A model generated the notes under the pieces. The model was given only the letters and a program-made list of their open reading frames with translations, made no database searches and was not told where the DNA came from. 64,000 nucleotides of DNA from Metridium senile. Lineage: Eukaryota; Cnidaria; Anthozoa; Actiniaria; Metridiidae. The stretch is taken from positions 18,289,268 to 18,353,267 of the forward strand of contig OX459100.1 of the NCBI GenBank assembly GCA_949775045.1. Reading direction: 5' to 3'. This document shows, piece after piece, positions 21,915 to 33,920 of the stretch (positions are counted from its first letter, which is position 1; every line of letters starts with the position of its first letter). Made by a program: the position numbers and the translations under genes.

Positions 21915-22700
21915 ATAACGTATTGCGCATGCGCAGTGATCTTTTACTTTCTCAAATTCAAAAACTCATACCTTCTGCGCATGCGTATCTACAGAGTTAA
22001 TTTTTATTTAAAATTCAAGCGTATTGTTATGCTTGTAGGATAATGTATCTCCTCATTGGTGGAGCCTTTAGAGAGTCTTTAAATTCTAACCCTAGTTTGA
22101 CAAAAAAATTATGCGCATGCGTACATGATCTAAAAAATAGACTAATATTGGTTGCCTAGTCCAGTAGATTACCATACGCTAGCAAAAAAATAAAAATTAT
22201 TTTAATGCGTGTGCGCAGTGACTTATTTATTTATTGCTAACCCTAATCCCTATTTCCTGCGCATGGTCACTTACAGATTTTAAATGTTTTTCAACTGAAA
22301 GACATTAGTCATGCTGTTAATGCCAATGAAATCATTTTTTGAGAAAACTTCTAGGAAGCCCCTCAAAATTGAAACCCTAGTTTGAATTTAAAATTTCTGC
22401 GCATGCGCAGTTATCCAAAAACAATTACTGTAGAAATATTTGTATGGTGTAGTACATTAACATCAGCTATCAAACTGTTCAAGATATTAAATTGCACATG
22501 CGCAATGAATTTTAAATTTGATGCTAACCCTAACCCCTATCTCTTGCGCATGCGCACTTACTGAGTTAGAATTTCGTTCGAATTGAACAGTATTGCTATG
22601 TATTTTATGTCAATGCAATGCCTTTTTACTAAAACGTTTAGGAAGTCGATAAATTTATAACTCTCCCTTAAATTGTTGCTCTAAAACAGTAGAACGCGCA
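21915..22700. other. Cluster of GCGCATGCGC palindromes
   Basis: About nine occurrences of TGCGCATGCGCA or close variants (near 21926, 21975, 22109, 22205, 22256, 22396, 22493, 22546, 22692) lie in otherwise AT-rich DNA, often followed by AGTTA or ACTTACTGAGTT. The core equals the NRF-1 consensus. Partial sequence similarity between the stretches suggests old tandem copies. Confidence 0.6.
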
Positions 22701-23520
22701 TGGTAATGCATTGAAATTGTTTAGTAGTTATTGTTTAGTAGATAGAACAGGAGTTATTAAAAAATTAAAATTTACACTCCCGGCCCTCCAGGTATATAAG
22801 GTTATCCTCACTTTTTTTGACACAAGAAAGTGTTTAGGTGCATCAGTGAACATAGTACTGCTGTACTATCACATAACGGTTAATAACAGCAATGCACAGC
22901 ATGTTTTTAATTTTACGTTTAATGTAGGTATTTTAAACCTATCAGTAGTATAAATCTAATACAATTAAGTTAGACTTAATGGTATTTTAAACTCGCTTTT
23001 CTAGACATAGAAAAGTTAAATATTAGAAAGGCTCGTACGTGAGGCAAGGTTCGTACGTGAGTTTGTACGTGAGTGGAAGGTTCGTGTACATGTTCAACAC
23101 CGCATCAACCCACTGATATGAAAATCATGCAAACTGTACTTATCAAATTCTTTTTTTTATAGCCGTTTTTTTAGTTTTGTCCTTTTTCGTTTGTTTCTTT
23201 TATTCGTGTTCGTGAGCTAATTAACCTGTTGTTTCTTTGCTTGAATTGCATATTGTAGTCGTTTTGGTGTAGTCCACGATGACTGATTGCTTGTGTTTCC
23301 ACTTTCACAGGTTGTCTCTTTAGGGTTACAATCCTACGGCTGTAGCAAGCAGTTACGCAAGAAAGTTAACTGACCACATCGATGTTTTTCAGCTTATCTG
23401 TCCGTCTAGCACGTTATATGCCTTGTCTAGCTCATTTGGAGTCGTTTTGTTCAGTTTTAAGTTGTAACTATTCATTAAAGGTGTATCCTGCGTTGCATCC
23501 GGGTTTTTTATCCGTAAATA

Positions 23521-23702
23521 CCGTCTGTGTATCACAGAAAGATTTCTTGTTGTGGGCCCCCGCATATGACTCTGACACATGAACAGGACTGGGAAAAATA
23601 ATTGATAACCAATCAGCGGACTTGTTCGAATAAGCCAATCAGAGCACGTACTTAAATCCAGGTACGCTGAGAACAAGAAATCTTTCTCTGATTCGCAGAC
23701 GG
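23521..23702. mobile_element. Hairpin element in the foldback centre
   Basis: CCGTCTGTGTATCACAGAAA and the following GATTTCTTGTT are matched in inverse at 23671-23702 (AACAAGAAATC...CAGACGG). The inner part contains two CCAAT boxes. This is probably a nested MITE. Confidence 0.6.
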
Positions 23703-25472
23703 GACTTACGAGTAAACGAGTAACGTCTGGCTGCACGCAGGCTATTAAAGGTGCCGTCAGATTTCTTTACGTGTGCTCTCTAGCTGTCATTTCTGTTTCC
23801 ATCTCCTCGAAAGTTATGTAAATGGCATATTGTAAGTGCATGGACCAGTATGCTATAAAGGTCCGTCCCCCTAGATGCAGCAAAGGTATTAGGTGTGAGC
23901 AGTCATCCGCGTTAACGTGGTGACGCGGAAATGTAATGCCAATTTAGAATCCTCGTGCCAAGGCAATCCAAGCCACATCGCGCACGGGTGGGAGTGCATT
24001 TTTGCGATTGCTTCTCTTTGTTTGTATCCACTGGTTATGGCATTAGCTTTGACTATTGTTTTCCTGCCCTCAAAAGAAATTAATCCAACTAGCCACGCCA
24101 TCATCATAAAATCCGATATTGCCATCTCATAAATACTAGTTACAATGCATACTTAAAAGACTGTAATAATATGAAAAAAATGAATGTTTAAAATGAGTTT
24201 TTTGTGCTATTTTCAAAAAAGGCGCGTATAACTCAAAAAAGTGTTTGACAACTTTTTAAGCCGAGTTACGGTAGTAGCAACATTGTTCCGCTGTTTAAAG
24301 TTTGAATTACACACATGCATGTCGAAGTGCGCGCGGTCTCAGAAAAATGGGCGTGTCCTTGCACGTCTCAATCAGTCGAAGAGCGTGTAAGTCGTTTAAT
24401 TTGAAGCACGTATAAATCAAGTTCTTCCTTCACTCATAAAGCCGTAGAGGCGAAACCCGTCGGAGGAGATAAAATCGTTGGTATTAATCAATTTTCTTTC
24501 AGAATTCACTTCCGATTTAACGCTGTCAAAACGAATCTCCTGCCCTCCAAGATAAGACATGAAACAAATTTTTCAAAATTCCAAATTTGAAAAAACAATT
24601 GTGTGAAATCTCGCGCGCTGATTGGAGGATAGACACCACGTGTGCTGACGACACAACGTCACGCAACATTGTGCAAAGTTGAGGGAACGTTTGTCATCAA
24701 CACGATGTTTTTTTCGTCTTAAAACTGTGATCAAAGCTCATTTCTGGATAAACACTGAATGGAAAACACTTTTCTGTAAGTAAAAAAATTATAATAAATG
24801 TCACTATGTCCTCATTGAGTTTTCGTCTCTTTGATTTGATGCAGTTTTTCAGTCTTTTTGTCAAATTTTCGTCAATAGTCAAGTTGATTTCTGTCCAACA
24901 AAAACATACTCAAAAACGTGGTTTTGATAAAAATGCCATTCTTTTAGCACTCTTTTGAAAACCTAAGTTATCTACTAGCTTTAACTATATCAAGGGTTTG
25001 TGCTTGTTAACTTATTTAATTTTGAATTCTGTTTTGCGAAGTTATGCAAGGGCGCAACTGAAGTCGCCTATATTCGCCGTAGTTGTTTTACTTTCATACT
25101 AATAGCTTACCAGAAGAGAAACGATAAACAGTATTTCCTTACAGAAAAAGGCTTATTACTTTACTTCTCATTTAAAACTGATCGTTTTTGCGAATTGTTT
25201 TATTTGCCGTAGCATGAAGTGAAACCGTTGAGTTTGATGCGTGACATATTCGTCATATAACAGTCACATTCTGTCTATTTTACACAAAAAAATTGAAAAA
25301 GTAGAACAACATTATGAGGTTGTGGTAAAAAACAAATCGAAGTGAATTTTCAAATTTGAAAAAGCTTACGAAAGCGTCAAATGGCGTCATTTTCATGTGT
25401 CTGTCCTCTTATCGAACATGGTTTTCAACCAATCAGCGTGCGAGAAATTCTACAGTTGTGGTAAAAACCTAT

Positions 25473-28400
25473 TTGTTGGTAGACATATCAATTAAATATT
25501 CTAAATAGTTCAGAATTTATATGAATTTTCTTAAACCAGGCAAAGCATTGGTGACGTCATAACTTTGCAAGGGCGTGGTCAGTGATCATGTCAGTCAATT
25601 TTTTAAATTTGTCTCATCGATATCTATCACATGATACCACTTGTCTTAACAATCCCATTTACAACACAATATTTCAACAAATGACAAAAATGCAAATGAT
25701 CATTTTTGATATGACTGAAAATTGACAATTTGTTAAAAAACAGAAAATTCTTAATAACTTTTTCCAAATATGAGATATACTCCTGATTTTGAACCCTGGT
25801 ACTCTCCATGCATTGAGTATTCCATGGCAAGCATTTAGAACACAATATCTTTCAACATGCAAATGAGGTTTTTTAATATGACTGAAAATTGACAATTTGT
25901 AAAAAAACAGAAAATTCTTAATAACTTTTTTAAAATATGAGATATACTCCTGATTTTGCACCCTGGTACTCTCCATGCATTGAGCATTCCATGGCAAGCA
26001 TTTATAAGACAATATCTTTCAACATGCAAATGAGGTTTTTTAATGTGAAGGAAAATGGACAATTTGTAAAAAAAAGGAAAATTCTTAATAACTTTTTTAA
26101 AATATGAGATATACTCCTGATTTTGCACCCTGGTACTCTCCATGCATTGAGCATTCCATGGCAAGCATTTATAAGACAATATCTTTCAACATGCAAATGA
26201 GGTTTTTTAATGTGAAGGAAAATGGACAATTTGTAAAAAAAAAAGGAAAATTCTTAATAACTTTTTTAAAATATGAGATATACTCCTGATTTTACACCCT
26301 GGTACTCTCCATGCATTGAGCATTCCATGGCAAGCATTTAGAACACAATATCTTTCAACATGCAAATGAGGTTTTTTAATATGACGGAAAATGACAATTT
26401 GTAAAAAAAAGGAAAATTCTTAATAACTTTTTTAAAATATGAGATATACTCCTGATTTTGAACCCTGGTACTCTCCATGCATTGAGTATTCCATGGCAAG
26501 CATTTAGAAGACAATATCTTTCAACATGCAAATGAAGTTTTTTAATATGACAGAAAATTTACAATTTGTAAAAAAAAACAGAAAATTCTTAATAATTTTT
26601 TTCAAATTAGAGATATACTCCTGATTTTGCACCCAGGTACTCTCCATGCATTGAGTATTCCATGGCAAGCATTTAGAACACAATATCATTCAACATGCAA
26701 ATAAAGGTTTCTTTATGACTTAAAATTGACAATTTCTAAAAAAACAGTAAATTCCTATAATTTTTTTAAAATAAGAGATATACTCATGATTTTGCACACT
26801 GGTACTCACCATGCATTGACAATACCATGGCAAGCATTTAGAACACAATATCTTTCAACATGCAAATGAGGTTTTTTAATATAACGGAAAATGACAATTT
26901 GTAAAAAAAAGGAAAATTCTTAATAACTTTTTTAAAATATGAGATATACTCCTGATTTTGCACCCTGGTACTCTCCATGCATTGAGCATTCTATGGCAAG
27001 CATTTAGAAGACAATATCTTTCAACATGCAAATGAGGTTTTTTAATGTGACTGAAAATGGACAATTTGTAAAAAAACAGAAAATTCTTAATAATTTTTTT
27101 AAAATATGAGATATATACTCCTGATTTTGCACCCGGGTACTCTCCATGCATTGAGTATTCCATGGCGAGCATTTAGAACACAATATCATTCAACATGCAA
27201 ATAAAGGTTTCTTTATGACTGAAAATTGACAATTTCTAAAAAAACAGTAAATTCCTATAATTTTTTAAAAATAAGAGATATACTCATGATTTTGCACACT
27301 GGTACTCACCATGCATTAACAATACCATGGCAAGCATTTAGAACACTATATCTTTCAACGTACGTTTTTCATATGAAAGAAAATTGACAATTTCTAAATC
27401 CTGATATACGGGATTGCGTGACGGTAACGCAACAGATAATAACGCTGCTACGAAAAATGTAAAATTATTATAAGTTTTAGATTTTTCCTAAGAATAACTC
27501 GGGTTTGTTGATAATTATTGGTTAACAAGTTATTTTTTTTGTAGAATAAGAGAAAAAAAAATATTTTTAAGAGTTTTTGTGTTAACTTTTCATGCTGTCG
27601 GAGCGAGTTTTCGTAAAATAGTTTGGTCAGAAATTTGTTAATTTGCCTTTTTAAACCCTTTGCCATGGAATCTACAATTCACCCGAAAGCTGTTGTGCAA
27701 GTTTGAGAAGGATAGAATAGAAACTAGATGAGTTATTAAAGTTTAAAACTAGAGATTTCTCACTTTTTTGCTGTCTTTGCTGCTCGAATGGAAAGCGAAT
27801 TTATATTTTGGGTTGTTGAAAATATTTGCCATGGAATGAGGGTGACTTAATGTATTGATGTGAAAAAATTTAGACGATTTGAGGTCTTTATTGCGAAGTT
27901 ATTAAAGATAAAAGTTGTCTGATTTGGCCGTAAACGTTCCAGTCGTTGATTTCAGCGGACGAATCAAAGTGGTTTACAAATGTGCTCATAACAGAGCGGC
28001 AATTTGATGACAACATTTGAAAATACACACAAATGTCCGTGAATAGATAGGGAAGATGTTGGAATACTTATTTTGGGACTACTACAATTTTTAAGCAAGA
28101 TTATGGTATATAAGTGATGTGTACGAATTTAGTGGATTTCATCACGCCCCCTTTTGAATGTCTCTTGAATGTGATCGCTTACTTCACTGCAGTGAGATTT
28201 GAGAAGGATTCGAACGCCGTGATTTTTTTTCAAAGTTTATACACATGCACAAGTGCTTTCGCTCCTTTGACAAAAATCTATAATAAAGTCAAACAACACT
28301 TCTATAGTTATGTTTATTTGAAAATAATTGTTTCATAGAGCATATTTAAGATGGAAATCAAACATTTTATCATCAATCCATCATGTTATCATGTAAGTTT

Positions 28401-29489
28401 CATGTCAACTCTTTTAGAGGGTAAAAGAGTCCCATAGCAACGCCAGTCAACTGAACAACAACAAGAGACTTGAGACGAGATAATCATTAATTTAGCAGGT
28501 CCATTACACCCAATTTTCAACAAAAAAATTTTACAAATACTGTTTGAACATAAAGCGATGTATTTAGTTATATTTAACATCTGATGAGAATGAAAATCAG
28601 TTAATTATCAAACATCCCTCACTTGAGCGTCAGAAGTCGATCGTTTAGAGTTCCAAGTTGCTGCCAATATTGAATAAGCACAATAATGTTTACTAAAACA
28701 AAGTATTTTCAGATCATAAAGTTTAATAAATATATTCTGAATGTAAAGCGATGTATTTAGTTATATTTAACATTTGATGAGAATGAAAAACAATCCGGCC
28801 AAGACGATTGAAGACGATTCGGCGATTGAGCAACGGCATGCAGCTAGCCGTGAAACAACGAACTTTAAAGCATTCTTACAATGTTTGTTTATAGTAAAAT
28901 ATCACCTTTCTTTCTAATAGATTGGCATCATTGAAATAAAAGTAAGCTCTGAAGACATCATGAGAGCTTCAAAATGAAGCTTTTCAGAATTATTTTGGTG
29001 AGCTGAGTCTAAATGGAGTTCAAGCGATCGATGTTTACTAACGTATAACGGCCTGTTTATACGCTGACTGATAGCTTGTTTTACCTACAAAGTTCGATGG
29101 ATTGCTGAGAAGTTTCGATCAAAAGAACATTATCACTCTTTAAAAAAATTTGATTATTATAAAACTGTGAACTGTTTAAAATCCAAACGAAACCAAACGA
29201 ATGTGCGAAGGATTGCGAAGTGATTGTTGATCGATAAAAATGAGCATCGGCCGAGCGACGAACGTTTATGTTTTTGAACGTTATTTTGACAGGCAAACTC
29301 AAAACAACCTCATGTGTATGGTATTAGACGATAAAATAATATTATAGTAAGTTTCTTTTAGGTTTTGAGAATGTCGGCGAACTGGTAACTGACTGTCGGC
29401 GAATCGACTCGAGTAGTGTCGCGAATCGACTCAAGTGTCGGCGAACTGGTTGACGGCGAACTGCCATGTCGGCGAAACGACCGGTTACC
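25473..29489 (-). repeat. Right inverted arm of the foldback element
   Basis: 4,017 bp, the reverse complement of the left arm, with fewer satellite monomers. It differs from the left arm by a small inverted segment near 28190-28370 and a direct duplication (28548-28600 and 28738-28790, both with AAAGCGATGTATTTAGTTA) missing from the left arm. Confidence 0.82.
25660..27390 (-). repeat. 167-bp satellite array, right arm (~10 monomers)
   Basis: CCATGG recurs at 25822, 25989, 26156, 26325, 26492, 26660, 26826, (26993 as CTATGG), 27160 and 27328, on the opposite strand to the left array. Monomer sequence and variants, such as the AAAGGTTTCTTTATGAC type, match those of the left array. Frames on the minus strand come from the repeat. 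Confidence 0.92.
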
Positions 29490-29498
29490 GTTTCATTG
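29490..29498. repeat. 9-bp target-site duplication, right
   Basis: GTTTCATTG, identical to 14036-14044, directly follows the element end CCGGTTACC. Confidence 0.88.
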
Positions 29499-30064
29499 AC
29501 CTTCGACGTTTATAGATACGTAAAGATATTGAAACCATGCTGTATGTGAATGGAAACGATATGAGACTGTTTGTGCGTTCGCTTGTTTGTTTATATTTGT
29601 TTGTTTGTTTGTTTGTTTGCTTATTTTTTGTTTTGTTTCTGACTGTTTGTTTATTTGTTTGTTAATGTTTGTTTGTGTTTGTTTATCAATTTATCTGTTT
29701 GTTGATTTTTTGTTTTTGTTTATGTTAATGTGTTTATTTCTCGGTTTAATGATTTTTGTTTGTTTGTTTATGTTTGTGTGTTTACTTATTTGTTTGTTGA
29801 TTTTTCTTTGTCTAGATGTACTTTTGTCGGTCTATTGTTTTGTTTTGTTTGTAATTTATTTGACTGTGCGCTTGGTTTATTTATTTGTCTGACATGGTAT
29901 GAATGTTTGTGGAGAAAAGTGAAGAATAAGAATGAAGGAAAGATAGAAAACAGGATAAATGAAACATAAGTGAATGAAAGAATAGATTAATAACACATTA
30001 TTGTATGAATTAGGTAATGCATTATTAATTAATCCATAAATGCATATTCATTAAATCAATAGTT

Positions 30065-30183
30065 TCCCTCGCAGCCGTTGTTAGTGTTGGGCTTCCTTTG
30101 TTCTTTCCCACTTGGTGGGGAGGGCCACAGGAAACAATGGGAAGGGACACAGGAAGCCCGACATTAAAGACTGCTGCGAGGGA
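30065..30183. mobile_element. Hairpin MITE, unit C copy
   Basis: Same hairpin as at 10179, with identical sequence in unit B and unit C. Confidence 0.8.
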
Positions 30184-33100
30184 GAGTATTAAACTGCACT
30201 CAAATAGACTAATAATTGAGAGAACAAACAAACAACTAGATAATGAACAATTTTATTAAAAAATGAAATAAATCGACAAACTACCGTACGTTATATCAAC
30301 AAACGAACAAGAACACCAACAAATTGATAAAACGTACAACTGACACTATAAATGAATAGATGAATGAATAAATAAAAAAGAGAGTGAAAAAAGAACAAAA
30401 AAGTGAAGGGTAGAATGATTGTATTGATAAATAGATAATTGAATAGATGAACCAACGAACGATCGATTAAATGAATGAATGATGAAATGAATAGATGAAT
30501 AAAACATTAATAAACGAATGAAAGAATGAACGAATTAATGAATAAATGAACGGATGGGCGAATGAATGAATGGATGGATTGAGGTATTAGTAAGGGATTT
30601 AGACAAGAGGGATTTAGACAAGACAAAAGCAGATTACTCAAGCTGAACTTCTTCTTTTGTCTTATAATTAATTCCTATTTTGTAATTTTCTTTTTTATAT
30701 GACAATGTTATTGCAATTAGGTGTATACAAACTATATATAAATTAATGAATGAATGGGTCAATGGTTGAGAGAATTAATGATGCATTCATTGATTCATTC
30801 ATTCTTTCATGCATCCACCCTTTAATTTGTTCATTCATTCATTTAATTATTTATTATTTATTTATGTTGATTCCTGATTCTGTTTCATTCAAATCAGCAT
30901 GCTTCATTCCGATTGGCCAATACTTTCCCGCTTCAGTGAGCCCCGACACAACAAATGCACAGTTTACTCGGACAAGTGCACAAGGACGATTAGATTAAAT
31001 GTCCTCTCCTGAGGATTTGTTCCACAACTTGCTGCAGTCTACACAAAGGTAAATAGGTTTTGTATCTATATTTGTAAATATTTCGCTGTAGCGAGGAGAG
31101 AAGTGATAAGCAATAGCTAGAATCAATGGTCGCTTCAAGTTTTGTCATAGAAATATAGTTTGGAGGTCTCATTTCTCGACCTAGTGTGTGATTTATTCTT
31201 TTGTGTTTAGTCTAGCTGGGCTGTTGTGGGAATACAAAGAATACACGTACAATTATAAACAAAAATACTGCAAGTTTTGTTTGTAATATTTGACTTATTA
31301 ACCTAGAGAGAACTTAATTGGGAGTGACAAATGTTAATTTTAAATGAATTGATTGTGATATTTTCTGTTTAAAATGCATTTATTTATTCGTTTTTGACCA
31401 GTTAAATAGCACAATTTTCCTCTGTTTTCGCAACCAATTCGAAGAATAATACTTATGGAGATGAGATGACAAATTTAGAGCTTAAATTATCGTTATTTTC
31501 ATGTTGTGTTGTGTATTTTGACCTTGACATAGAATAACTGACTATTGACATGGACATGCACGTGAAGTTATATAGATATTTTAAGGGGGAGGGGGATGGG
31601 CGAATTTTTTGTTGCATAATATTCCTTTTCTCATAGAGACTGTGCAGGTTTTCTTTTGTTTTCTTTGCTCAATATTTATTTCAGCCTTTTGTTGTTGTGG
31701 ACAAATTATTTTTTAAAGGTTAAAGCTGTCCTGTAATTGTTTTTGGTAATTGTCCACCCCTTCCCCCAATCCCCCAACCACCACCCCCCCCCCCCCCCCC
31801 CCCCTTCTCCCTTAAATCCCTTCCCCTTCACAAATATCTAATGGACCATCCCCAACAATATACAATTTAATTTTATTATCATTATTGGTATAACAATATT
31901 CTGGTAATTGTTCTTCTTCTTCTTCTTATTTTCATGTTTTAATATATTTTACTATTAAATTAAGATTATTATTCCAAAAAGACTCACTGGGTTGTCACAA
32001 CATGAGAGAAGTGTTAATAGAAGCAGGACGCAAAGCAATCCTCAAGTACTCTATAACTGTAACAGCACAGAAAGTAAGTTTTATATTTCTTTTATAAAAT
32101 ACAAATTGATCAATATGGAAACAGGCATGCTGTGTGCTCTTATAAAGCACGCACCTCAACCAATCAGAATGTGTGGTTTCTAATATTTATTTTATAAAGT
32201 TATTTAAGATGCAAAAAGAAGCAAATAATATTCAAATTAAAAAATTAACATAAAATTATTATTAATATTTTACTAACCTAGCTGTGGAATATATATTTTG
32301 TATTTTATATAGGTAATTTTCAAACTCTAATTTAACATTGATATATTTTTATTCTGTATTTGATTATATTTATACAAGTTATTTTATAAACTTATTTAAG
32401 ATTATTCCTTTAATTGCTGCCGCGGCGGAGCAAACTTGAAGTGAGCGAAGCAAGGCAGTGATCCTATTTCAGTCAAAATTGTAGACATTTAGTCAGAAAA
32501 AACCGAGATTTTTTTCTACCACAATTCAATGCGAGTGTTAAGAAAACAATAGATTCTTTTGTTCAAGCTATCCCACAATCCATTCTTTCTACCACAATGC
32601 AACTCGTGCTTCGTCTTCTTTCATCGACTCGATAATGTACATTTATAATACTTTTGATTCATGGTCTTAAAGACAAGTAATCTGAGAACCATTATCAAAA
32701 TTATTTTTACTTTGTCAAAACATTAATACATAGAAAATTATTCACTGAAACTGTTTGAGAAGATATCTTCAACAAACAGGCATTTAGAAAGTCATTAAAC
32801 TTGTGCCACCCGCGCCTGAGTCTCATTCGCATTGTATTTGCTTGTACTGATCTCCATGTGTTTGGAGATGTTTCGTATGTCACTCAGAATTTATCGGTTA
32901 CTTCTTATCTCAAAGACAAGTAAAGTTGCAACAAGGTTTTGTCTCCTGTTGTATTTCAGCACTAAACAGTCACTAAATAGAAACAATAATTGTTAGTTAG
33001 TAGCCGATTTTGTTTTTATTTATGGTTTTATTGGTGAAGCACCTCTATTTAGCCTGTGAACAGACGTCCCCACCCCTCCCCCCTACGGGAGAAACATAGG

Positions 33101-33721
33101 GGGAAGGGTGGGGGCGTGACAGTGTACATAGGATACCTGTCTTTCACTCTTGCAAGTCTATTTCTTGCTAAATGATTCTACTATAAACAAAACTGCCGCA
33201 GCACTCATTAAGCGTCAGTGAGACTAGTTATACATTGTATTCACTATCTAGAATCTGATTGGCTAAGAGTATGCAAATTATTTCTACAATCAGACAACAT
33301 ACAGATTACAACCATAAGTGAAAAATAATTGGCTGGCCAGTATTTATTCTTTGCTAATCTGTAGATTGTACCTGCAATGCATTATTTGCAAGAAAGATCA
33401 ATTAATATAATTATTGTCCACTTTCATTGTTTTCTTGTTCAAAAAACTTCCTCTTCAACAATGTATAATAAAACAATTATTGAATTAATAATGATTGGGA
33501 TACTGATTTTATAATGAAAATTAAAGGAATTAAGTTGCAACGCTTCAGTTTCATCCTGAAACCATCGTGAGGTAAAACTAGATTATTGAATTCAGTTTTG
33601 TAAAACATCAGAATAATCAATGTCTTGGCATGTGTAATAAACCTAGTCCTTTGGAATTGGCTGATTACACTTGCCTCAACCTTGATTATTCTGGTTATCA
33701 CAACAATTGTTTATTATTCTT

Positions 33722-33857
33722 ATTGGCAATTGTCATTATTGACATTATTTACAATTGTCATTATTTACAATTGTCATTATTTACATTATTTACAATTGTC
33801 ATTATTGACATTATTTACAATTGTCATTATTGACTTTATTTACAATTGTCATTATTA
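33722..33857. repeat. Minisatellite at the unit C/D junction
   Basis: About five repeats built on ACAATTGTCATTATTGACAT (period roughly 29 bp, with shorter variants). The same site has two copies at 53398-53450 and one at 9400-9430, so this spot at the unit end is prone to copy-number change. Confidence 0.8.
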
Positions 33858-33920
33858 TCCGCTGATCGGCGAATTTTCATAAAAAAATGAACGGATCGGC
33901 AGATTTAGGGACCCCTATTC

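Larger units (their letters stand above)
19274..25472. other. Central region of the foldback element, no recognised gene
   Basis: 6.2 kb between the inverted arms. The longest open frames are under about 115 codons, and none shows transposase, integrase, helicase or polymerase motifs. Sub-features are a MITE-like inverted repeat (20194-20417), a G-run (21145-21180), a cluster of GCGCATGCGC-like sites (21915-22700), TTCGTACGTGAG repeats (23031-23095) and a hairpin (23521-23702). A more GC-balanced stretch lies at 23400-24130. It may be a decayed coding core, captured host DNA or a regulatory centre. Confidence 0.6.
14045..29489. mobile_element. Giant foldback-like element with satellite-filled inverted arms
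   Basis: A 15,445-bp insertion into spacer unit C, bounded by a perfect 9-bp duplication and proven by empty sites in sister units. The inverted arms are 14045-19273 and 25473-29489; they differ in length mainly through satellite copy number. Ends are rich in TTCGCCGAC repeats. The outermost ~7 bp of the two ends do not match well (CTTACCA against GGTAACC). The centre (19274-25472) has no recognisable transposase. Long arms with internal tandem repeats and 9-bp duplications match Foldback (FB/NOF, Mutator-related) elements of Drosophila; assignment to that group is inference. It is probably non-autonomous. Confidence 0.85.
29490..33920. repeat. Spacer repeat unit C, right part
   Basis: Continues unit C after the foldback element, starting with the second GTTTCATTG (29490-29498). 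Up to about 31650 it is nearly identical to unit B. From about 31980 it follows unit A instead (the TTAATAGAAGCAGGACG variant, and AAATTGTAGACATTTAG near 32478). It ends with an expanded ~29-bp minisatellite and the ATCCGCTGATCGGCG motif. There is no supported gene. Confidence 0.85.

Noticed and set aside
24697..25212. Short frames of 61 and 70 codons in the foldback centre
   Set aside because: Small, AT-rich, without domain signatures or conservation evidence within the window.
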